Origin: Chloroflexota bacterium | Lineage (GTDB): Bacteria > Chloroflexota > UBA6077 > FW602-bin22 > CADDYW01 | Direction of reading: 5' to 3' | NCBI GenBank assembly: GCA_021324795.1 | Contig: JAJPIK010000078.1 | Location: 23,483-87,482 of the forward strand | DNA length: 64,000 nucleotides | In this document: piece after piece, positions 7,894 to 20,370 of the stretch | How the letters are laid out: every line of letters begins with the position of its first letter | Position numbering within the stretch: the stretch's first letter is position 1 | The notes under the pieces: generated by a model | The model's input: the letters and a program-made list of their open reading frames with translations, nothing else | Told to the model about the DNA's origin: nothing | Database searches by the model: none | Made by a program: the position numbers and the translations under genes

Positions 7894-9807
7894 TTACTTC
7901 CCGTTCATCTTCGCCAAGTCATCTTCGATCGCGTGTTGTTTAGCCGCCTGTTCGGCTTCGTAGGTCTGGGGTTCCATTCCCCAAACCAGCTTGCTGTCTC
8001 GGTAGATACCGATTCGCTCCCATTCGGACGGCCAGTGGTAGTCTCGGTAGCTGTAGTGACTCGGCTGGAAGAACTGCGAGCCATCTTTCTTCTGGACACG
8101 AAGGCCAAATCCAGCCGCGTCGCGCTTCGCCGCGACCGCTCCCGGCGCAAAGGTCAACCGAACGTACATCAGGGGGTTGCCGCCGAAAGTTATTCCCGTC
8201 GAGACGACCTCGGCCTTTACCTGGCTCTCGGTCAGAATCTTGCCAAAGTTCTCTGTCGACGTGCCGACAATTTGGACCTGATGATTCTCAGGAGTAGTGT
8301 CACTATTCGGGGTGAACCAGTAACGCATCTCGAGGTTCGATAGGTCCATCTCTTCCAGTGTCTTATTCATGACGTAGAGCTCGGGCTTCAGGACCGTTGT
8401 CCATTGAACGCCCGTCGCATCATAGTGCAGTGCCTTGATCGGCAATCGGTTTGGCGAGACCTTCGGAATCGCCGAGGTGTTCACCACGGTCGGAGCCACG
8501 TTCTTGAGTCGGGGCGCCTGATAGGTCTTGAGCAGCTTTTCTTTATCGGGATTAATCGTGTTCCAATCCGGCTCGAGTAAACCACCGGTGTCGGCCGAGT
8601 TCGCGTTATACGCCCAGTAAGCGTAGTGCAGACGGTTGGTCTTGAGGTAATTGACGAGCGTCCGCTGCCATTTCCCCTCGGCATCATCACCCACCGACGG
8701 TCCACCAAACTCGCCGACGAATACCGGTGCAACGTTCTGCTTTTGGAGATATCCCCAGTGGAAATCCCAAAAACTTGGCAGATTATCGGGATACTTTGGA
8801 TCACTGAACCATCCCTGGGCGTAGACTGACGGACCGTAATCATGGGCGCTATACACCAGGCGGTTCGCTATTCTCAGACGTATCGGCCGAAATCGAGCGT
8901 TGATCAACTCGCCGCCCTGCCAGGTCCAGTCCATCACGTTTCCAAACCGGTCTTCGATCTTTTCGATACCTTCGACGAAAATCAGCCAGTACGGATTTAC
9001 TTCGTGAATCATGTTTGCACACAGTTCGGCTGCCATGGCCCAATCAGTCTTCGGGTCGCCACTACCCCAGGTGCAGTCCCCGGCTGGCTCGTTGTGGAGG
9101 TCGGCGCCGATTACCGTGTCGTTGCCAAGATAGCGTTGAGCCAGGGTACGCCATTGATCGATCCACTCGTCTTGAGTGAGCTCTACGGTATACCAGAGAT
9201 CCGATTGACTATCAGTCGTCGGACGATGCTGATCGAGGATGATTTTGAGCTGCCGCTTACCAGCTTCGACGATAATCTTGTCCATGATCTGGAGCCCGTT
9301 CAGGCCCTTGAGATCCGGGTTCTGACTGAAGTCAATCCCGTTCGGCGTGAGATTGGGATCGAACAATTCATTCGAAAAAGGCAGCCGAATGCAGTTGAAA
9401 CCAGATTGAGCGATCTGATCAAGCATACTCAGGTAGCTTCTTGCCCAGATTCCATGGGGTGCCAGGTTATCTGTCTCAAGACCAAACCAGTTCAGACCGG
9501 TGAGAGTAACCTCCTGACCGGATTGATCGCGAATCAAAGCACCATCCGTATGTAAATAGTTCAGCTTCGCGAACGCATCGGGGGTTGGCGTCGCTGTGAT
9601 TACTGCCGCCGAAGCTGTGCTGGCCGGAATCGCGTTCGCGGTCGCGCCAGATGGCGAAACCTCCGCAGAGTTTGTAGGCGTCGTCACCATGGCACCCGGC
9701 ATTCCGCTCCGGCACGCGGCCAACACGCCGAGACATGCGCTGGCGCTTGCCCATCCGAGCAGAGCACGCCTTGAAAATCGAATCGACGGAGAGTTGTCCT
9801 GGGTCAC
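7894..9807 (-). CDS. Glycoside hydrolase family 5 (cellulase-like) lipoprotein with C-terminal CBM3
   Basis: Predicted beta-1,4-glucanase acting outside the cell. GTG at 9807 is preferred (TTGGAGG upstream); a GTG 18 bp earlier is possible. Residues 10-32 look like a Tat signal with lipobox (FSRRALLGWA ... VLAAC). The GH5 domain spans about residues 70-430: LNWFGLETD, acid/base Glu in LHNEPAGD, AHDYGPSVY, and nucleophile Glu in VGEFGG. Residues about 475-625 match a cellulose-binding CBM3 (VMNKTLEEMDLSNLEMRYWF ... YRDSKLVWGMEP). It converges on the surface-protein operon. Start uncertain by six residues. Confidence 0.88.
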   Translation of the reverse strand: MTQDNSPSIRFSRRALLGWASASACLGVLAACRSGMPGAMVTTPTNSAEVSPSGATANAIPASTASAAVITATPTPDAFAKLNYLHTDGALIRDQSGQEVTLTGLNWFGLETDNLAPHGIWARSYLSMLDQIAQSGFNCIRLPFSNELFDPNLTPNGIDFSQNPDLKGLNGLQIMDKIIVEAGKRQLKIILDQHRPTTDSQSDLWYTVELTQDEWIDQWRTLAQRYLGNDTVIGADLHNEPAGDCTWGSGDPKTDWAMAAELCANMIHEVNPYWLIFVEGIEKIEDRFGNVMDWTWQGGELINARFRPIRLRIANRLVYSAHDYGPSVYAQGWFSDPKYPDNLPSFWDFHWGYLQKQNVAPVFVGEFGGPSVGDDAEGKWQRTLVNYLKTNRLHYAYWAYNANSADTGGLLEPDWNTINPDKEKLLKTYQAPRLKNVAPTVVNTSAIPKVSPNRLPIKALHYDATGVQWTTVLKPELYVMNKTLEEMDLSNLEMRYWFTPNSDTTPENHQVQIVGTSTENFGKILTESQVKAEVVSTGITFGGNPLMYVRLTFAPGAVAAKRDAAGFGLRVQKKDGSQFFQPSHYSYRDYHWPSEWERIGIYRDSKLVWGMEPQTYEAEQAAKQHAIEDDLAKMNGK

Positions 9808-9913
9808 CAGAGCCTCCAAGAGCACTTAACCAGGCGACGCCCACTTTGGCGAAGCCTGGAATGATATCTTTGGTGTCAGAAGCAGTCCGACATTCCAGTC
9901 CATTCAGCCAGCG

Positions 9914-9950
9914 GTCAAGCATATATGCCGGACCAACGCTGGGTAAACAT
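9914..9950 (-). promoter_or_regulatory. Candidate promoter of the GH5 gene
   Basis: On the minus strand a TTTACC hexamer is followed after about 16-18 bp by TATATGCT, about 110 bp upstream of the GH5 start. Both boxes are imperfect; offered as the best match in the 244-bp divergent gap. Confidence 0.3.
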
Positions 9951-9973
9951 AACATTTTCGTCGAGGGATGGCT

Positions 9974-9991
9974 ATAGGAAAACGTTCCTAT
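9974..9991. promoter_or_regulatory. Operator-like dyad in the GH5 / glycerate kinase gap
   Basis: ATAGGAA-AACG-TTCCTAT: 7-bp perfect arms around 4 bp, 18 bp in all, with a central ACG reminiscent of LacI/GalR-type operators. It lies between divergent genes, 60 bp before glycerate kinase, next to a TATGCT -10-like hexamer (9998-10003). A sugar-responsive repressor site is an inference from form and position. Confidence 0.4.
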
Positions 9992-10051
9992 TCGTGCTAT
10001 GCTGACTCCAGATTGCAGGACCTTATTGCAAGGCTTGAGGGCTAGGGAGCG

Positions 10052-12713
<2,662 letters not shown>

Positions 12714-12727
12714 CTCACTCATCCCCC

Positions 12728-12756
12728 GGCCCTCCTCGCTGAGCGGGAGAAGGGCC
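12728..12756 (+). terminator. Hairpin after enolase (dispersed GGCCCT...AGGGCC type)
   Basis: GGCCCT (12728-12733) pairs with AGGGCC (12751-12756), with extra pairing inside; a second stem GCCTCA/TGAGGC follows (12754-12780). No T-run. Could terminate the glycerate kinase-enolase transcript or be a short dispersed palindrome. Confidence 0.4.
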
Positions 12757-12833
12757 TCAGGGGGGGACCCGTGCTGAGGCCGACAGGGTTGAGGCTCGCC
12801 GGCCGAATCGAGGGAGCATATCCGTCTGCGTGG

Positions 12834-12839
12834 TATAAT
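12834..12839 (+). promoter_or_regulatory. -10 box of the gap operon promoter
   Basis: A perfect TATAAT lies 198 bp upstream of the gap start. No good -35 is visible at 16-18 bp (the region reads about AGGGAG), so an activator or an alternative sigma may be involved. It implies a leader RNA of about 190 nt. Confidence 0.5.
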
Positions 12840-12845
12840 TAGGCC

Positions 12846-14056
<1,211 letters not shown>

Positions 14057-14057
14057 G

Positions 14058-15248
14058 ATGACGGTCGAGTATGCGAAGAAAACGGTAGCCGACGTTCCAG
14101 TTGATGGTCGACGCGCCTTCGTGCGCGTCGACTTCAACGTTCCGATGGACCAGAGCGGTCACATTCTCGACGACCGACGTATTCGCGAAGCCTTCCCCAC
14201 TATTCAATACCTGATCAAGCACGGCGCCAGGGTCATCCTGGCATCACACTTGGGTCGCCCGGGTGGCAAGCCTAATCCGGCTTACAGCCTGCGACCAGTT
14301 GCCGAGCGCTTGCAGACACTCCTTGGTCAGCCGGTCGAGTTCATTCCGGAAGCGGTCGGGCCAGTTGCTGAATCCGCCGTCCAGCGACTCTTACCTGGTC
14401 AGGTCGCGCTCCTGGAAAACCTTCGCTTCTACCCAGGCGAAGAAAAGAACGATCTCGGCTTTGCCGAGCAACTGGCGAAGCTTGCCGATCTTTACGTCAA
14501 CGATGCCTTTGGCACCGCCCATCGCGCCCACGCCTCGACCGTGGGAATCACCAAGTTCTTGCCAGCCGTGAGCGGCTTTCTAATGGAAAAGGAGCTGCGC
14601 ACTCTGGGCAACGCCCTGGAATCTCCGAAGCGACCGCTGGTGGCGATTATTGGCGGAGCAAAGATCTCGACAAAAATCGACGTTTTAAACCATCTCTTGC
14701 CGCGAGTCGACCGTCTTCTCGTCGGCGGTGGCATGGCAAACACTTTTCTTAAAGCCAAGAGCTTGAACGTTGGGAAATCGCTTGTCGAAGAGGACCGGGT
14801 TTCGGTCGCCAAGCAGATCATGAGTCAGGCGGGGGCAAAACTCGTTCTGCCGGTCGACGTCGTCGTAGCCGAGCGTGTCGATCCGACCGCCCTGCCGGAG
14901 GTCATGGCGATCGACCAGATCCCTGGCGACAAGATGATTCTCGACATCGGGCCGAAGACGGTTGACGTCTTCGCGCAGATCCTCCAAAATGCCGGAACGG
15001 TCATCTGGAACGGTCCACTGGGCGTTGCCGAGATTCCCGCGTTTGCCGAGGGGACACTCGGCGTCGCTCGTGCCCTTGCTCAGTCCAAGGCAATCAGTAT
15101 CGTCGGCGGTGGCGACCTCGTCGGCGTGCTCGAACAATTGGGCATTGCCGAGCAGATGTCTCACGTATCGACCGGTGGTGGCGCGTCTTTGGAGTTTCTC
15201 GAAGGTAAGATCTTGCCGGGCGTGGCCGCACTCGAGGACCGAACGTGA
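14058..15248 (+). CDS. pgk: Phosphoglycerate kinase
   Basis: Transfers the acyl phosphate of 1,3-bisphosphoglycerate to ADP. 396 residues from ATG at 14058, one base after the gap stop, so translation is probably coupled. Motifs: RAFVRVDFNVPMDQ (N-terminal signature), ASHLGRPGGKPNP, LENLRFYPGEEKND, VNDAFGTAHRAHAS, IIGGAKISTKI and the C-terminal Gly-rich STGGGASLEFLEG. Length is typical. It overlaps tpiA by four bases. Confidence 0.97.
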   Translation: MTVEYAKKTVADVPVDGRRAFVRVDFNVPMDQSGHILDDRRIREAFPTIQYLIKHGARVILASHLGRPGGKPNPAYSLRPVAERLQTLLGQPVEFIPEAVGPVAESAVQRLLPGQVALLENLRFYPGEEKNDLGFAEQLAKLADLYVNDAFGTAHRAHASTVGITKFLPAVSGFLMEKELRTLGNALESPKRPLVAIIGGAKISTKIDVLNHLLPRVDRLLVGGGMANTFLKAKSLNVGKSLVEEDRVSVAKQIMSQAGAKLVLPVDVVVAERVDPTALPEVMAIDQIPGDKMILDIGPKTVDVFAQILQNAGTVIWNGPLGVAEIPAFAEGTLGVARALAQSKAISIVGGGDLVGVLEQLGIAEQMSHVSTGGGASLEFLEGKILPGVAALEDRT

Positions 15249-16027
15249 GCATTCCGATTCGTGTACCTCTGATCGCCGGCAACTGGAAGATGAATACGAC
15301 GGTCGCCGAGGCAGTTGCGCTGGTCAAAGCGATGCGCCCCGAGCTGGAACGGATTTCAGGAGTCGAACAAGTCGTTTGCCCTCCTTTCGTGTCGTTAGAC
15401 GCAGTGCATCGCGCATTGGAAGCAAGCCCAATCCTCGTCGGCGCGCAAGACGTTTTCTGGGAAGATAAGGGCGCCTATACCGGCGAGGTTTCGCCGGTGA
15501 TGCTGGCCCCGTTATGTCGCTATGTGATTGTCGGTCACAGCGAGCGCCGACAATACTTTGGCGTGACTGATGATATTGTCAATCGTCAAATTCAGGCGTG
15601 CGTTCGGAACAACTTATCGCCGATCATGTGTGTCGGCGAGTCCCTTGCCGAGCGCGAAGCCGGTTTGACGGAAACTGTCGTCGAACGACAAGTACGCGGT
15701 GGCCTGGATGGATTTGCTTCTTGCCCTGGCCTGGTTATCGCCTACGAGCCGGTTTGGGCAATTGGCACCGGCCGGGCGTCGAGTGGGGCCGACGCCGAGA
15801 TTGTGATTCGACGGATTCGCCAAATTCTCGCCGATATCCTGGGTGAACCCGTCGCCGCGATCACTCGGATTCTCTATGGTGGCAGTGTAACGAGCGCTAA
15901 CGTTGCCGATTTCGTGCGCCATGCCGAGATCGACGGCGGCCTAGTCGGGGGAGCAAGCTTGCGCGCCGATGAATTCGTGAGTATCGTGCGGTCGACGCAG
16001 ATCGCGAAGCACTCAACTTCCAACTGA
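15245..16027 (+). CDS. tpiA: Triose-phosphate isomerase
   Basis: Interconverts dihydroxyacetone phosphate and glyceraldehyde 3-phosphate. 260 residues from GTG at 15245, overlapping the pgk stop (GTGA). Active-site motifs: AGNWKMN (Lys), VIVGHSERRQYFG (electrophilic His), AYEPVWAIGTGRAS (catalytic Glu and flexible loop) and ILYGGSV near the C-terminus (phosphate site). Third gene of the triose-phosphate operon. Confidence 0.97.
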   Translation: MSIPIRVPLIAGNWKMNTTVAEAVALVKAMRPELERISGVEQVVCPPFVSLDAVHRALEASPILVGAQDVFWEDKGAYTGEVSPVMLAPLCRYVIVGHSERRQYFGVTDDIVNRQIQACVRNNLSPIMCVGESLAEREAGLTETVVERQVRGGLDGFASCPGLVIAYEPVWAIGTGRASSGADAEIVIRRIRQILADILGEPVAAITRILYGGSVTSANVADFVRHAEIDGGLVGGASLRADEFVSIVRSTQIAKHSTSN

Positions 16028-16044
16028 CGAGTGAGGACGCCACT

Positions 16045-17724
16045 ATGGCAGTAGCCCAGGAAACGCTATACTTTTTTCCCCCTGCGCCATCTCCCGATGC
16101 CGTCGAATGGTCCGGCACGCCAATCGGCCGATCCAACGTCGTTACCCGGACGCGCTCACGCACGCGGCAGCACAACAAAATGGTTGACGCGACCCCCGGC
16201 TTGCGCGAACGCCTGATTAACAGCGCGATTGCCCACATCGTCCGTCATGCTGGCCGTGAGCCAATCGCGCTTCACGACGTTGTCATTCACGGAATTCGGG
16301 TCCGAGCGATTACCAATAGTGCACACTTGATCGAGTTTTGGCGCCAGAACTGGTACGATCCGGAAGAATGGCAGCGGCTGACCGGCACCCCCGCTCCCAA
16401 AGAGCCCCAGGCCATTGTCTACGCCCTGGGTGGCGTCGAAGGCGAAGAAGAGGCTGCTTACTACAGTCGCGAGACTAACACGATCGTTTTCTTCAACACC
16501 TCCTACTACGGCCAGCTCAAGAGCTGGGTGCTCGGCGCGGTTGGCCGAATCCTAGCCGCCAAGTACGGCATCCATTCGATTCACGGTGCTTGCGTCGAAC
16601 ACAACGGCGCTGGCATCCTCTACATCGCCCCAACCGGCACCGGCAAGAGTACAAGCAGTTATGGCTTAATTGATCACCCCGGTAGTCGTTTCCATTCCGA
16701 TGACTGGGTTTACGTTCGCTACGCTCGGGTTACCAAGTCCGGCCTCCGGCTCGTTCCGCTGCAGATCCAGAGCGCCAGTGGCGATCTCGTCGAGGGATTC
16801 CGCTGCCACCAATGGCTCGCCGAGAATCCGTGCAGCAAGGGTACTGCCTACTGCTTGGATCTCAATAATCAAGAGATCACCGTCGACCTGGCCGAATTCG
16901 ATCTGAGCCAGCCACTCGAAGCCTACGCTTACACGTCTGAGAAGATATTCTATCTGCGCAGCAACCTGGTCGAAAACTTCCCCGATGCGGCCGACGCTAT
17001 TTTGCGCGCCGATCTCGAGAACGTTCCAGCGCCTTCGCCCGATTTCCTCGAAACCAATCGGGCCATGATTGATAATTTGGTGAGCGAAGTGCGAGCGAGC
17101 AAGAACACGGGGGTCCAGGAGCGGCTCGCTGGGCTCCCCGAGGAGAAGCTGCGCTGGTTGATCGCCGCGCTCTTTGCTTTCGACAACGCGCGGGCTATGC
17201 TCGACATTGGGGAAGTGCTTCCGCAGTCACGCATCTTTACCAACCCCATGGAACCGGTCCAGCTCACTCGCGTCTTCCTGCTCAAGCGCGATCCGAGCGA
17301 TTCAGTCGTGCTCCAGGCGCTGCCACTCGACCGATTCATGGAGCGCCTCTTGATCGGTCAGACCCCGGACGGTCGGCGCGAGATCGCCTACAACGCCTAC
17401 CGTGCCGTCGACGATGCCACCGAGCAGAAAACGATCCAGACGCTAGAAGAGGCCGCCGCGAAGGATGGGGTTACCCTTTATCGCGAATTCTTGCGAGCCC
17501 CATTGCTTCCCGACTCGCTCATTGAAGAGTTTACCCTGTTCCGGTATCTCTACGAGGCAACGTTGTGTTACGACTGCAACACGATCTTGCAACGCGATCC
17601 TTTGATCAGCAGCAAGAAGGAAGCAGTTCGCCTCACTCTCCAACTGGTCTTGCGCGGCTGCGAAAACCGTGACCGCAATCTAACTCTCACCCTCGAGAAC
17701 TACCGGCAGCATCTTCGGGGGTAG
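16045..17724 (+). CDS. HprK/PEP-carboxykinase-like P-loop protein of unknown function
   Basis: 559 residues from ATG at 16045, 17 bp after tpiA and evidently in the same operon. A Walker-A loop APTGTGKST (residues about 195-203) is preceded by HSIHGACVEHNGAG and followed by a FHSDDW acidic pair, the order seen in the HPr kinase / ATP-PEP carboxykinase fold. The N-terminal 190 and C-terminal 300 residues match nothing I know; no membrane segment or signal is visible. No HPr or PTS gene is near. It could be a kinase or nucleotide-dependent regulator acting on a glycolytic partner; that is inference from fold and position only. Confidence 0.6.
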   Translation: MAVAQETLYFFPPAPSPDAVEWSGTPIGRSNVVTRTRSRTRQHNKMVDATPGLRERLINSAIAHIVRHAGREPIALHDVVIHGIRVRAITNSAHLIEFWRQNWYDPEEWQRLTGTPAPKEPQAIVYALGGVEGEEEAAYYSRETNTIVFFNTSYYGQLKSWVLGAVGRILAAKYGIHSIHGACVEHNGAGILYIAPTGTGKSTSSYGLIDHPGSRFHSDDWVYVRYARVTKSGLRLVPLQIQSASGDLVEGFRCHQWLAENPCSKGTAYCLDLNNQEITVDLAEFDLSQPLEAYAYTSEKIFYLRSNLVENFPDAADAILRADLENVPAPSPDFLETNRAMIDNLVSEVRASKNTGVQERLAGLPEEKLRWLIAALFAFDNARAMLDIGEVLPQSRIFTNPMEPVQLTRVFLLKRDPSDSVVLQALPLDRFMERLLIGQTPDGRREIAYNAYRAVDDATEQKTIQTLEEAAAKDGVTLYREFLRAPLLPDSLIEEFTLFRYLYEATLCYDCNTILQRDPLISSKKEAVRLTLQLVLRGCENRDRNLTLTLENYRQHLRG

Positions 17725-17799
17725 GCACTGGTCGGGTGCTCTCTGGCCTAAAGCGGTAAGCAAATCCGTTGGGCGGGCTCTCAACCCTTGGACCTTCCC

Positions 17800-17829
17800 T
17801 TGCACCTTCATCCAGACCAGGACTATAAT
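17800..17829 (+). promoter_or_regulatory. Promoter of icd
   Basis: TTGCAC, 18 bp, TATAAT. Transcription would start near 17836, giving a leader of about 100 nt that contains GGCCCGCGGGCC and a CGATCC-CTAA-GGATCG hairpin before the icd ribosome site. Confidence 0.6.
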
Positions 17830-17935
17830 CTCTTCGGCGGCCCGCGGGCCACCTGTCTGTTAGGGGGCCGAACGTCCGCTGGACCGATCTCGATCCCTAA
17901 GGATCGTCAAATACCACAGGATAAGGAGGACATAC

Positions 17936-19018
17936 GTGGCTTACACCGTGACCTTGATTCCAGGTGACGGGGTAGGACCGGAGATCGCCGAGGCGACTCG
18001 TCGGGTTGTCGACGCGACGGGCGTGAAGATCAACTGGGAAGTCGAGAACGCCGGTGCCGACGTGGTCGCCGAGTACGGGACACCATTGCCCGACCGTGTG
18101 CTCGACTCGATTCGCAAGAACAAAGTCGCTCTCAAAGGCCCGCTGACTACGCCGGTTGGTCGCGGCTTCCGCAGCGTCAACGTTGCTCTGCGCCAGGAAC
18201 TCGATCTCTACGCCTGCTTACGCCCATGTAAGACGTACAAGGGCGTCCGTACCCGCTTCAGTGACATCGACCTGATCGTTGTCCGCGAAAACTCCGAAGA
18301 CCTCTACGCTGGCATCGAGTTCCAGGAAGGAAAGCCGGAAACGCGCGAGCTAATCGAAGACATCGCCCGTCTGAATGGCAAGCGACTCCCCGCCGACTCG
18401 GGCATCTCGATCAAGGGCATCTCGATCGGGGCTACGCGACAGATCGTCCGCTTTGCTTTTGATTACGCCCGTGCCAACGGACGGAAAAAGGTAACTGCCG
18501 TCCACAAAGCAAACATCATGAAATTCACCGATGGCCTCTTCCTCGCCGTGGCTACCGAAGTCGCCGCCGAATATCCGGACATCGCCTTCGACGACCGGAT
18601 CGTCGACAACATGTGCATGCAACTCGTTCAGAAGCCGGAGTTGTACGACGTGCTAGTGTTGCCCAATCTCTACGGTGACATTCTCTCGGATCTGTGCGCG
18701 GGCTTGATCGGCGGTCTGGGCGTTGCCCCGGGTGCCAACATCGGTAAGGACATCGCTGTTTTCGAAGCAACCCATGGCAGCGCACCGAAGTACGCTGGCT
18801 TGAACAAAGTCAATCCGGTTGCACTGATGCTTTCGGCAGTCATGATGCTCCAGCATCTCAATGAACGCGACGCCGCCCGACGGATGGAAACAGCGATTGC
18901 CGAGGTGATCGCCGAGGGAAAGGACGTCACCTACGATCTCAAGCCCTACCCGGACGACCCCACCGCGGTCGGGACATCCCAGATGGCCGACGCGATTATT
19001 GCTCGTATGTGTGCCTAA
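17936..19018 (+). CDS. icd: Isocitrate dehydrogenase (short-chain-length clade)
   Basis: Oxidative decarboxylation of isocitrate to 2-oxoglutarate. 360 residues from GTG at 17936 behind AAGGAGG. Family motifs: [38 protein letters not shown] split over residues 70-95, [26 protein letters not shown] and [19 protein letters not shown]. Length fits NAD-type enzymes, but the coenzyme loop reads [15 protein letters not shown]; the Lys-Tyr and Val match residues that bind the 2'-phosphate of NADP in E. coli Icd, so NADP use is predicted. A terminator follows, then malate dehydrogenase. Confidence 0.93.
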   Translation: MAYTVTLIPGDGVGPEIAEATRRVVDATGVKINWEVENAGADVVAEYGTPLPDRVLDSIRKNKVALKGPLTTPVGRGFRSVNVALRQELDLYACLRPCKTYKGVRTRFSDIDLIVVRENSEDLYAGIEFQEGKPETRELIEDIARLNGKRLPADSGISIKGISIGATRQIVRFAFDYARANGRKKVTAVHKANIMKFTDGLFLAVATEVAAEYPDIAFDDRIVDNMCMQLVQKPELYDVLVLPNLYGDILSDLCAGLIGGLGVAPGANIGKDIAVFEATHGSAPKYAGLNKVNPVALMLSAVMMLQHLNERDAARRMETAIAEVIAEGKDVTYDLKPYPDDPTAVGTSQMADAIIARMCA

Positions 19019-19021
19019 TTG

Positions 19022-19056
19022 AACCGGGCGGAGAATCCGCCCGGTTTCTTCTTTTT
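19022..19056 (+). terminator. Rho-independent terminator of icd
   Basis: Perfect 11-bp stem AACCGGGCGGA / TCCGCCCGGTT with GAA loop, directly followed by TCTTCTTTTT. It separates icd from mdh, so mdh needs read-through or its own promoter. Confidence 0.9.
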
Positions 19057-19080
19057 GAGATAGTGGAGGTATTCAGCTTC

Positions 19081-20025
19081 GTGCGCAAGAAGGTTTCCGT
19101 GATTGGTGCCGGACAAACCGGCGCCTCGACAGCCCAGCGGATTATCCAGGCCGGATACGCCGACATCGTCTTGACTGATGTCGTCGAAGGCTTGGCCGAA
19201 GGCAAAGCGCTGGACTTGCAGGAATCCGCGCCTATTGTCGGCTTTGATGCGCTAGTTACCGGTGTGACAACCACTCCGGATGGTAAAGGCTACGAGGCCA
19301 CTGCCAATTCGGATCTGGTCATTATCACCTCCGGCGTGCCCCGTAAGCCCGGAATGAGTCGCGACGAGCTCCTGGCAGTGAATCAACAGGTCATCACGAC
19401 CGTCGTTCAGGCAATCGTTCGCTACTCGCCGGAATGCGTCATCGTTATGCTGACGAATCCAGTCGATGCGATGACCCAGCTCGCCTACAAAGTCAGTGGT
19501 TTCCCGAGCAATCGCGTCGTCGGCCAGGCGGGGATCCTCGATACCGCGCGCTACAAGACGTTCATCGCACTCGAGCTCGGCGTGTCCTTCCAAAACGTTG
19601 ACGCCTACGTCCTCGGTGGCCACGGCGACGCGATGGTTCCTTTACCGCGCTACACCATTGTCGGCGGCCGACCGTTGACCTCGCTCCTGCCGGCTGATAA
19701 GATCGAGGCAATTGTCGAACGCACCCGCCGTGGCGGCGAAGAGATCGTCAAGCTTCTTAAAACCGGCAGTGCATTTTACGCCCCATCAGCCGCGCTCGCC
19801 GAGATGGCCAACGCGATCCTTCTCGACCAGAAACGCATTCTTCCCTGCTGCGCCTACCTGACCGGCCAATACGGCATCAACGGCCTCTACGTGGGCGTGC
19901 CGGTCAAGCTGGGCCAGAACGGCGTTGAAGAGATCATCGAATTCGCCCTTACCTCTGACGAAAGTCGAGCGCTCCAACAGTCCGCCAACGCGGTCCGCAG
20001 CCTGGTCCAGGCCATGAAGATCTAG
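19081..20025 (+). CDS. mdh: Malate dehydrogenase (LDH-like type)
   Basis: NAD-dependent interconversion of malate and oxaloacetate. GTG at 19081 gives 314 residues, the usual length for the LDH-like bacterial clade, and puts the NAD loop (VSVIGAGQTGAST) at the N-terminus; GGAGG lies 11 bp upstream. Motifs: ITSGVPRKPGMSRDELL (mobile loop with Arg), LTNPVDAMTQLA, GQAGILDTARYK and VLGGHGDAMVPL (catalytic His). Follows icd after a terminator and precedes the sdh genes, a TCA-cycle neighbourhood. Confidence 0.95.
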   Translation: MRKKVSVIGAGQTGASTAQRIIQAGYADIVLTDVVEGLAEGKALDLQESAPIVGFDALVTGVTTTPDGKGYEATANSDLVIITSGVPRKPGMSRDELLAVNQQVITTVVQAIVRYSPECVIVMLTNPVDAMTQLAYKVSGFPSNRVVGQAGILDTARYKTFIALELGVSFQNVDAYVLGGHGDAMVPLPRYTIVGGRPLTSLLPADKIEAIVERTRRGGEEIVKLLKTGSAFYAPSAALAEMANAILLDQKRILPCCAYLTGQYGINGLYVGVPVKLGQNGVEEIIEFALTSDESRALQQSANAVRSLVQAMKI

Positions 20026-20055
20026 CTAAACCGGATCTGTTGCGCCTGCAAGGCA

Positions 20056-20098
20056 CCTCACCCCGCCCCGCTCCCTCTAGAAGAGGAGCGGGGTGAGG
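20056..20098. repeat. Imperfect CCTCACCCCG / CGGGGTGAGG dyad
   Basis: The left arm CCTCACCCCG and right arm CGGGGTGAGG enclose GC-rich sequence with further pairing (CCCCGCTCC / GGAGCGGG). It abuts the truncated PIN-domain remnant and resembles short dispersed palindromes, so it may mark a rearrangement point. Confidence 0.5.
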
Positions 20099-20229
20099 CC
20101 TACGACGGAATCTATCTCGCCTTGGCCAAGCTCACCGGTCTGCGATTCCTTCACGCCGACTCGGAGCTGAAGAATACTCTTCGCGGACGTTTCCCGCTCG
20201 ATCCCTGGACCGAAGGTTACTCCCACTGA
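20092..20229 (+). pseudogene. C-terminal remnant of a PIN-domain (VapC-like) toxin
   Basis: Open frame without a start codon, beginning inside the dyad repeat and ending at TGA 20227-20229. It encodes EAYDGIYLALAKLTGLRF, then LHADSELKNTLRG and FPLDPWTEGYSH. The YDxxYLALA...G...L-HAD-x-x-L pattern is the C-terminal third of PIN-domain ribonucleases of VapBC toxin-antitoxin pairs, including the last acidic metal-binding Asp. The N-terminal two thirds and any antitoxin are missing, so it is a dead fragment. The rest of the 345-bp gap 20026-20370 holds only a TATTAT -10-like hexamer at 20283. Confidence 0.65.
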
Positions 20230-20370
20230 CGTCGATAGGCCAGATCTCCGCGAACTTCCCCCGTCTGTTCCCCCGAAGGCTGTATTATTTAGGAGAAGGG
20301 TATTTTACGACAACGTCCTCGACGTTGTCCTCGCCGTCCAATGAAGGGCAGCGCAGGGAGAGGAGTTGGC

